From the NCBI GenBank assembly GCA_958423465.1, contig CATZRD010000065.1, positions 1-6,013 of the forward strand: DNA of 6,013 nt. Direction: 5' to 3'. The DNA is from an uncultured Oscillospiraceae bacterium. GTDB lineage: Bacteria > Bacillota > Clostridia > Oscillospirales > Oscillospiraceae. The notes under the pieces were generated by a model. The model had not been told where the DNA came from and made no database searches. It worked only from the letters and a program-made list of their open reading frames with translations. The position numbers were made by a program, and so were the translations under genes. Every line of letters starts with the position of its first letter. The first letter of the stretch is position 1. Positions 1-4,556 of this stretch are shown here, one piece after another.

Positions 1-953
1 ACCATGTGGCCGAGATCACCGTCAGTGTGGTTCCCCTGCCCAATGACGAGATGAAGGGCCGCATCATCGGCCGGGAAGGCCGCAACATCCGGACGCTGGA
101 GACTCTCACCGGTGCCGATCTCATCATCGACGACACGCCGGAGGCCATCACCGTCTCCTGCTTCGAGCCGGTGCGGCGTGAGGTCGCCCGTCTGGCTCTG
201 GAGAAGCTCATTGCCGACGGCCGCATCCATCCCACCCACATCGAGGAGATGGTGGAGAAGGCCCGCCGTGAGGTGGACGCCGTCATCCGCTCCGAGGGTG
301 AGCGGGCCGTGCTGGAGACCGGCGTCCGGGGCATCCACCCGGAGCTGCAGAAGCTGCTGGGCCGCCTGCACTACCGCACCAGCTACGGCCAGAACGTGCT
401 GCAGCACTCCATCGAGGTCAGCCACATCGCCGGTCTCATGGCCGGGGAGATGGGGCTGGACGTGAACTCCGCCAAGCGGGCGGGTCTGCTCCACGATATC
501 GGCAAGGCCCTGGACCACGAGTACGAGGGTACTCACGTCAGCCTGGGCGTAGAGTTCTGCAAGAAGTACCGGGAGCGGGACGACATCCTCAACGCCATTC
601 AGGCCCACCACGGGGACGTGGAGTGCAAGACCCTGATGGCCTGCCTGGTCCAGGCGGCCGACGCGGTCTCCGCCGCCCGGCCCGGCGCCCGGCGGGAGAA
701 CCTGGAGAATTACATCAAGCGGCTGGAGCGTCTGGAGGAGATCACCGGCTCCTACCCCGGCGTGGAGAAGTCCTACGCCATCCAGGCGGGCCGGGAGGTC
801 CGCGTGATGGTCAAGCCCGAGCAGATCAGCGAGGACCAGATGGTCATTCTGGCCCGGGAGCTGGCCAAGCGCATCGAGGACGAGCTGGAGTATCCCGGTC
901 AGATCAAGGTCCATGTGATCCGGGAGACCAAGGTCGTGGAGTACGCCAAGTAG
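1..953 (+). CDS. rny: Ribonuclease Y, C-terminal part (5' end outside window)
   Basis: RNase Y is the membrane-anchored endoribonuclease that starts mRNA decay and processing in Firmicutes. The reading frame is already open at base 3 and runs to TAG at 951-953, giving 316 visible residues of a protein that is usually about 520. The missing part would hold the N-terminal membrane anchor and coiled coil. Counting from the GTG codon at base 6, a KH RNA-binding domain is marked by KGRIIGREGRNIR (residues 17-29). An HD phosphohydrolase domain follows, with HSIEVSH (134-140), the metal-binding LLHDIGKALDH (161-171) and AHHGD (200-204). QAADAVSAARPGARRE (216-231) is characteristic of RNase Y. The C-terminus ends in the usual KVHVIRETKVVEYAK. 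The GTG at base 6 is an internal Val, not a start, because it lies inside the conserved VAE-TVSVV-LPNDEMKG segment. The gene is followed directly by a terminator, so it ends its transcription unit. The identification is firm. Confidence 0.96.
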   Translation, partial: HVAEITVSVVPLPNDEMKGRIIGREGRNIRTLETLTGADLIIDDTPEAITVSCFEPVRREVARLALEKLIADGRIHPTHIEEMVEKARREVDAVIRSEGERAVLETGVRGIHPELQKLLGRLHYRTSYGQNVLQHSIEVSHIAGLMAGEMGLDVNSAKRAGLLHDIGKALDHEYEGTHVSLGVEFCKKYRERDDILNAIQAHHGDVECKTLMACLVQAADAVSAARPGARRENLENYIKRLERLEEITGSYPGVEKSYAIQAGREVRVMVKPEQISEDQMVILARELAKRIEDELEYPGQIKVHVIRETKVVEYAK

Positions 954-965
954 ATCCGCATAGAA

Positions 966-1004
966 ACGTCCCGCCTGCGAAAGCAGGCGGGACGTCTTTT
1001 CTTT
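966..1004 (+). terminator. Intrinsic terminator of rny, possibly bidirectional
   Basis: A perfect 13-bp stem (966-978 with 983-995) closes on a GAAA tetraloop (979-982) and is followed by CTTTTCTTT. It sits 12 bp after the rny stop codon, as expected for a Rho-independent terminator. Read on the minus strand the same hairpin lies just after the stop of the nitrilase-family gene (1003-1005) and is followed by TTTCT, a weak U-tract. It may therefore also end the convergent operon, but less efficiently. The whole 49-bp intergenic gap is essentially this element. Confidence 0.93.
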
Positions 1005-1905
1005 ACTCCCCTTCGCGCCCCTGGCGCTGTTTCCGGCGGTCCGGGCGGAGGAAGGGGGGATCGATCAGCTCCTCCGTCAGAAGGCCGTAGACCTCCGGGC
1101 GGCGGTAGGCGTTGCCGTGGACCTCCCTCTGCCGGTAGGCCCGGAGGGCGTCCATAGGGAAGGAGGCCAGATAGATGCCCTCCCCCTCGCCGGCCTCCAC
1201 CAGCAGGGTGTCCCGGGAGGCGGGGTGGCTGTCGTCATAGGCAATGCCGTCAAAGGCGGAGGAGTGGCCGTTGCAGTCCGGCTGGCCGAAGGCGTAGTTG
1301 GCGGTGGCGACGCCCACCATGTTCTCAAAGGCCCTGGCCCGGAGCTGGCTGAGACGGTTGATCTCCATAGGGCAGGCGTTGGGGACCAGCAGGATCTCCG
1401 CCCCCTGGAGCATCAGGAGCCGGGCGCTCTCGGGGAACTCCCGGTCGTAGCAGATCATGGCGCCGACGCGTACCGGCCCCTCCGCCGTGTCCAGCTGGGC
1501 GGTATGAAAGCCGTCTCCCGCCGTCAGGCAGCGCTCGCCGCCAAAGTCGCAGGTGTGGACCTTGGCGTAGGTCAGCGCCTCCCGGCCCAGCCGGTCGAAA
1601 ATGGTAACGGTGTTCCGGGGCGACGGCTCATACTGCTCCAGATAGGTGACGGCCACGGCCATATTAAGCTCCCGGGCCAGATCCCGGAAGGTCCGGAGAA
1701 AGGGGCCGTCCCGGCTGACGGCGGTCTGCCGCAGCAGGTCCGGGTCCTGGGGAAAGGCGTAGCCGCAGCTCCACATCTCGGGGAAGAGGGCAAGGTCCGC
1801 CCCCATGGCCCTGGCCCGGCGGCACCACTGGACGCCCTTTTCCAGGTTGGCCTCCTGACTGCCCGCCGCCGTCATTTGCAGCAGGGCGACGCGGAAACAG
1901 CTCAT
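1003..1905 (-). CDS. Carbon-nitrogen hydrolase (nitrilase superfamily amidase)
   Basis: A 300-residue protein of the nitrilase superfamily, which hydrolyses non-peptide C-N bonds (amides, carbamoyl compounds or nitriles) through a Glu-Lys-Cys triad. Visible catalytic segments are LFPEMW with Glu43, YAKVH with Lys115, and GAMICYDREFPE with Cys152 as nucleophile. The N-terminal strand RVALLQM and the C-terminal NGHSSAFD...SRDTLL region also fit the fold, and the length is normal for a single-domain cytoplasmic member. The start chosen is the ATG at 1905-1903. It begins the conserved RVALLQM strand and overlaps the stop of the upstream esterase as ATGA, with GGAGG nine bases upstream. The same frame stays open to 2094, but the extra 63 residues are Pro/Arg-rich and lie inside the esterase gene, so they are rejected. 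The overlap implies translational coupling in the kinase-esterase operon. The substrate is unknown; omega-amidase-like or N-carbamoyl amidase-like activity is possible. No nitrile specificity should be assumed. Confidence 0.9.
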   Translation of the reverse strand: MSCFRVALLQMTAAGSQEANLEKGVQWCRRARAMGADLALFPEMWSCGYAFPQDPDLLRQTAVSRDGPFLRTFRDLARELNMAVAVTYLEQYEPSPRNTVTIFDRLGREALTYAKVHTCDFGGERCLTAGDGFHTAQLDTAEGPVRVGAMICYDREFPESARLLMLQGAEILLVPNACPMEINRLSQLRARAFENMVGVATANYAFGQPDCNGHSSAFDGIAYDDSHPASRDTLLVEAGEGEGIYLASFPMDALRAYRQREVHGNAYRRPEVYGLLTEELIDPPFLRPDRRKQRQGREGE

Positions 1906-2774
1906 GGCCGGGACCCTCCCGCCGCCGGCTTCGGGGCGGAGAGCCGCCCGGTCCCGAAGGTGCGGAAGATCCAGGCGGCGCACCGCTCCACCCAGATGGC
2001 GCAGGCGGGGGACATCTGCCACATCTGCTCCGGGGCGTAGACGGTGGGGTCCGCCAGAGACTGGCCGTGGAGGCCGTGGGGATAGACGCGGCACTCCACC
2101 GGCACGCCGTTGGCCCGCAGAGCCGCCTCCAGAAGGAGGCTGTTCTCCACTGGCACGGTGGTGTCGTCGGCGGTGTGCCAGAGGAACATGGGGGGCGAGG
2201 CGGGCTGCACCCGCTTTTCCAGAGACACGGTCTCCACCAGCTCCTCATACCGGTCCCCCAGCAGCCGCTGGATGGAGGGGCGGTGGGACATGGGACCGCT
2301 GGTGATCACGGGATAGCCCAACACCACCCCGTCGGGGCGGAATGCCTCCGGCTCCTTCTGAAGGGGGCGGTATAGCTCCTCCCGGTTCCACAGGGTCCCG
2401 GCGCAGGCCGCCAGATGGCCGCCGGCGGAAAAGCCCATGACAATGATGGCGTCAGGGTCCACGAAATAGCCGCCGGCGTGGGTCCGCACATGGTCAATGG
2501 CGGCCAGCAGCTGCCGCTGGGGGACGGGCCAGCGGCCCTGGGGCGCTACGTGGTAGTAGAGCACGAAGGCGGCGCAGCCCAGGCCCAGAAAGCGCAGGGC
2601 CACCGGCTCACCCTCCCGGTCAGACAGGCGGTGGTAGCCGCCGCCGGGGCAGACGATCACGGCGGGCCGCCGCCGGTCCCGGCCCAGCTCCGGCAGGTTG
2701 TCCGGGAGGTAGGCCGCCAGGGAGGCGGGCCCGTCCGCCCCGGGGACGGTGATAGGGATGGTTTCACAGCGCAT
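1902..2774 (-). CDS. Alpha/beta-hydrolase esterase (acetyl-xylan-esterase / BD-FAE-like)
   Basis: A 290-residue serine hydrolase with no signal peptide, so probably cytoplasmic. The oxyanion-hole segment is VIVCPGGGYHRLSDREGEP (39-57). The nucleophile elbow is GFSAGGH with Ser116. The acid is in HTADDTTVP (Asp204, spaced D-x-x-V-P as in relatives), and His236 lies in YPHGLHG. PGGGYxxLSxREGEPVA followed by the GFSAGGH elbow is typical of small bacterial esterases often annotated as acetyl-xylan esterase or BD-FAE-type feruloyl/acetyl esterases. These remove acetyl or similar esters from sugars. The start ATG at 2774-2772 has AAAGGAG six bases upstream. The gene begins 33 bp after the kinase stop and ends overlapping the amidase start, so it is the middle gene of the operon. 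A role in de-esterifying oligosaccharides taken into the cell fits the kinase neighbour, but this is inference. The family assignment is strong and the exact substrate is unknown. Confidence 0.9.
   Translation of the reverse strand: MRCETIPITVPGADGPASLAAYLPDNLPELGRDRRRPAVIVCPGGGYHRLSDREGEPVALRFLGLGCAAFVLYYHVAPQGRWPVPQRQLLAAIDHVRTHAGGYFVDPDAIIVMGFSAGGHLAACAGTLWNREELYRPLQKEPEAFRPDGVVLGYPVITSGPMSHRPSIQRLLGDRYEELVETVSLEKRVQPASPPMFLWHTADDTTVPVENSLLLEAALRANGVPVECRVYPHGLHGQSLADPTVYAPEQMWQMSPACAIWVERCAAWIFRTFGTGRLSAPKPAAGGSRP
1915..1919 (-). promoter_or_regulatory. Ribosome binding site of the nitrilase-family gene, inside the esterase gene
   Basis: On the minus strand GGAGG (within GGGAGGG, plus-strand 1914-1920) lies nine bases before the ATG at 1905. 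It sits within the last codons of the esterase. Together with the ATGA stop/start overlap (1902-1905) it decides the start of the downstream gene. Confidence 0.75.
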
Positions 2775-2807
2775 AGAAGGCTCCTTTCCAGAGGAACGTT
2801 TATGGGA

Positions 2808-4091
2808 TCAGTCGATCAGGGGGACGGAGCCGCTGGACCGGATGCGCAGGGCATAGCAGGTCCCGGGGCCCGCCACCGCCTCCATCTCCGCTGTGAAGGC
2901 GGGGAGCAGGTCCAGAGGCACGAAAGCCTGGATGGTTCCGGCGAAGCCGCCGCCGTGGACCCGGCAGGCCCCCCGGTTTCCCAGCAGGTCCTCCGCCAGG
3001 GCCAGCAGCAGGGCCATGGGCTGGCAGCGGCTGTCCCGGTAGGTGGAGACGTTTTGCAGGTACATGTAGGAGGAGAGACCGGACTGACGGACCAGCTCCA
3101 GAAACAGGGGAAGATCCCCTGCCTCCAGGGCGTCACACTGGCGGCTCACCCGGGCGTCCTCCGTGAAGAAGTGATGGGCGCGGAGCACGGCCCGGTCGCC
3201 GCAGAGGGCGCGGATCCGGGGCAGCTCCCGCCGGAAGCGGGCGGCGTCCGCCTGGCCCAGCACCTCACAGTCCAGGCAGGCGGCCACGGCGCGCATCTCC
3301 TGAATGATGGCGGCGTAATCCGCCGTCAGGTCGGAGTGGCTGGCCCGGGTGTCCACGATGCACATGGCGTAGCCCTGGCTGGCCAGATCCACCTGGACCC
3401 GGCGGATTCGGGGCCGGTCCAGATTCCGGAAGTCCACCGCCAGCACGCCGCCGGTGGCGCAGGCCAGCTGATCCAGCAGGCCGCAGGGCTTGCCGAAGTA
3501 GACGTTTTCGGCGTACTGGGCGGTCTGGGCGATCTCCGTGGCGGTCAGAGCGTCGCCGCAGAAGAGATGATTGAGGATGGTGGCTACCAGCACCTCAAAG
3601 GCGGCGGAGGAGCTGAGGCCTCCGCCCCGCAGCACCCGGGTGGTGGTGTAGGCGTCGAAGCCTCCCAGGGCGTACCCCAGCTGCCGGAACCGGGCCGCCA
3701 CGCCCCGCAGCAGGGACACGGAGCGGTCCGCCTCCTCCGGATGGACGGCCAGATCGTTCAGGTCGATCTCCGCCATGCGGTGGTGGCGGCTCTTGATCCG
3801 TATAACGGAGGTGTCGTTGGGACACACGCAGGCGATGGTGTCCAGATCCACGCTGGCGGCCAGGCCGTGGCCGTGCTGGTGGTCCGTGTGGTTGCCGCCC
3901 AGCTCCGTGCGGCCGGGGGCGGAAAAGAGAAGCGTCCGGGTATCGCCGCCGCAGGGAAAGGTCCCGGCGAATTCCTCCGTCAGCTCCAGAAGCCGCGCCG
4001 CGGCGGCGGGCGCGTCGGAGCCGTACACCGGCGCGAGATCGGGAATCAGGGAACCGTCGGCAAGCTGAGTCAAAAGCTGCCCTCGCTTCAT
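2808..4091 (-). CDS. galK: Galactokinase-like GHMP sugar kinase
   Basis: A 427-residue GHMP-superfamily kinase predicted to phosphorylate galactose (or a related sugar) at C1 with ATP, the first Leloir step, in the cytoplasm. All three family motifs are present: the galactokinase signature SAPGRTELGGNHTDHQHG (57-74), the phosphate-binding GGGLSSSAAFEV (156-167) and the C-terminal HGGGFAGTIQAFVP (379-392). CGLLDQLAC (203-211) contains the expected catalytic Asp207. Arg61 matches the conserved active-site Arg. The length is above the ~380-390 of E. coli or Lactococcus GalK. The N-terminus carries about 35 extra residues before the sugar-binding region. The start ATG at 4091-4089 has GGAGG seven bases upstream. 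One oddity is that the classical GEHTDY motif reads GNHTDH here, replacing a Glu near the sugar site (see findings). It is the first gene of the minus-strand operon. No galT, galE or transporter is in view. A related GHMP sugar kinase is the main alternative to galactokinase proper. Confidence 0.88.
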   Translation of the reverse strand: MKRGQLLTQLADGSLIPDLAPVYGSDAPAAAARLLELTEEFAGTFPCGGDTRTLLFSAPGRTELGGNHTDHQHGHGLAASVDLDTIACVCPNDTSVIRIKSRHHRMAEIDLNDLAVHPEEADRSVSLLRGVAARFRQLGYALGGFDAYTTTRVLRGGGLSSSAAFEVLVATILNHLFCGDALTATEIAQTAQYAENVYFGKPCGLLDQLACATGGVLAVDFRNLDRPRIRRVQVDLASQGYAMCIVDTRASHSDLTADYAAIIQEMRAVAACLDCEVLGQADAARFRRELPRIRALCGDRAVLRAHHFFTEDARVSRQCDALEAGDLPLFLELVRQSGLSSYMYLQNVSTYRDSRCQPMALLLALAEDLLGNRGACRVHGGGFAGTIQAFVPLDLLPAFTAEMEAVAGPGTCYALRIRSSGSVPLID

Positions 4092-4186
4092 AGGTCGTCC
4101 TCCATCCTATGTATGTATTTTACGTTCAGCGGGTCGGACACACGGGGACCTTCCAGCCGGGGCCGGATCACAGGGACGTTTTTCCT

Positions 4187-4215
4187 ATTTTACCATCCGC
4201 GGGACGCCTGCGCAA
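4187..4215 (-). promoter_or_regulatory. Candidate promoter for the kinase-esterase-amidase operon
   Basis: On the minus strand TTGCGC (plus-strand 4210-4215) is followed after exactly 17 bases by TAAAAT (4187-4192). The -10 box matches consensus at 5 of 6 and the -35 box at 3 of 6. Transcription would begin near 4180 and leave a leader of about 90 nt before the galK-like ATG, with no clear hairpin or riboswitch in it. It is back-to-back with the transporter promoter, the two -35 boxes being about 38 bp apart. A second TAAAAT lies nearer the gene (around 4115-4120 on the plus strand) but has no -35 partner at a usable distance. Confidence 0.5.
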
Positions 4216-4253
4216 GGGCGGAACAGGGTTTTGAAAAAAATTTCCTGAAAGGC

Positions 4254-4282
4254 TTGACAAACTGCATATTTAAGCATATGAT
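4254..4282 (+). promoter_or_regulatory. Strong sigma-A-type promoter for riboswitch and nhaC-like gene
   Basis: TTGACA (4254-4259), a 17-base spacer and TATGAT (4277-4282) give 6/6 and 5/6 matches to consensus at ideal spacing. The stretch just upstream (about 4228-4250) holds an A/T run, TTTTGAAAAAAATTTCC, unlike the GC-rich surroundings and in the place of an UP element. Transcription should start near 4288-4290, just before the leader hairpin and the lysine riboswitch. TATACA at 4282-4287 is a poorer -10 choice because its spacer would be 22 bases. Confidence 0.88.
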
Positions 4283-4290
4283 ATACACAT

Positions 4291-4306
4291 CAAGCCGGTG
4301 GGCTTG
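4291..4306 (+). other. Short hairpin at the predicted 5' end of the riboswitch leader
   Basis: CAAGCC (4291-4296) pairs perfectly with GGCTTG (4301-4306) around a GGTG loop. It lies within a few bases of the predicted transcription start and ten bases before riboswitch helix P1. No U-tract follows, so it is not a terminator. A 5'-protective structure on the mRNA is the simplest reading, but this is inference. Confidence 0.5.
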
Positions 4307-4316
4307 CAAGTGAATA

Positions 4317-4486
4317 GTTGTGATAGAGGTGCGGCCGCCATGAGTACCGTCCGTCATCCGCCAGACAGCGGGGATGGGAAAGGGACTGCCGCCGAAGCGC
4401 TCCCGGGGTGTCTGCTCCGGGAGAGGCTGGGACGCCGGAGAAGATCCGGCGGACTGTCACGGGCAACCGTGGAGAGCTGTCATGAC
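4317..4486 (+). promoter_or_regulatory. Lysine riboswitch (L-box) aptamer
   Basis: The conserved L-box blocks occur in order: GATAGAGGTGCG (4322-4333), GAGTA (4342-4346), GCCGAAGC (4391-4398), GGCTGGGACG (4425-4434), CTGTCACGG (4454-4462) and GGAGAGCTGTC (4471-4481). The five-helix junction can be drawn by hand. P1 is 4317-4326 with 4477-4486. P2 is built from GCGGC/GCCGC (4331-4335 with 4388-4392), GTCC/GGAC (4349-4352 with 4383-4386) and CCGC/GCGG (4358-4361 with 4368-4371). P3 is 4400-4406 with 4417-4423, P4 is 4433-4439 with 4445-4451 and P5 is 4458-4462 with 4467-4471. The P2 loop CAGACA (4362-4367) is exactly complementary to TGTCTG in the P3 loop (4409-4414), which is the kissing-loop contact known from lysine riboswitch structures. 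The aptamer therefore looks intact. It senses free L-lysine and controls the transporter gene downstream through the adjacent terminator. Confidence 0.95.
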
Positions 4487-4515
4487 GGTACGGAAATCCT
4501 GTATTCAGTCATGAT
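4479..4515 (+). promoter_or_regulatory. Predicted antiterminator helix of the lysine riboswitch
   Basis: GTCATGAC at 4479-4486, the 3' strand of aptamer helix P1, can pair with GTCATGAT at 4508-4515, the 5' arm of the terminator (8 bp including one G-U). The two pairings compete. When lysine stabilises P1 this strand is occupied and the terminator forms. Without lysine the antiterminator forms and transcription continues into the transporter gene. The fold is derived by hand from complementarity and has not been energy-scored. Confidence 0.75.
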
Positions 4516-4538
4516 CGCGTCATGACTGATTTTTTGTT
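4505..4538 (+). terminator. Riboswitch-controlled intrinsic terminator
   Basis: A 10-bp stem (TCAGTCATGA at 4505-4514 with TCATGACTGA at 4520-4529) closes on the loop TCGCG and is followed by TTTTTTGTTT (4530-4538). It lies between the lysine aptamer and the transporter ribosome binding site, so it acts as the expression platform: premature termination when lysine is bound. Confidence 0.93.
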
Positions 4539-4556
4539 TGTAGGAGGAACCCAACC

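Noticed and set aside
6..8. GTG at the left edge as the start of a shorter RNase Y
   Set aside because: The frame is open upstream to the window edge, and the codon falls inside a conserved stretch of RNase Y. It is an internal Val of a truncated view, not a true start.
1117..2040. Plus-strand open frame of about 307 codons opposite the amidase gene
   Set aside because: It is antisense to a gene with an intact Glu-Lys-Cys triad. The translation has no recognisable motif and no convincing ribosome binding site.
1906..2094. N-terminal extension of the nitrilase-family gene by 63 codons
   Set aside because: The added residues are Pro/Arg-rich, lie within the esterase coding sequence in another frame and precede the conserved RVALLQM strand. 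The ATGA overlap with GGAGG upstream gives a better start.
2415..4313. Very long plus-strand open frame (about 630 codons) opposite the kinase and esterase genes
   Set aside because: It is an antisense shadow produced by GC-rich codon use. Its product is low-complexity (Gly/Ala/Gln/His/Val-rich), it has no recognisable domain, and it runs through the divergent promoter region. The opposite strand carries clear catalytic motifs.
4298..4525. Possible small protein or leader peptide in the 5' leader of the transporter (about 75 codons)
   Set aside because: The frame lies entirely in the lysine riboswitch and terminator, whose pairing explains the sequence. There is no run of Lys codons as expected for a translating attenuator.
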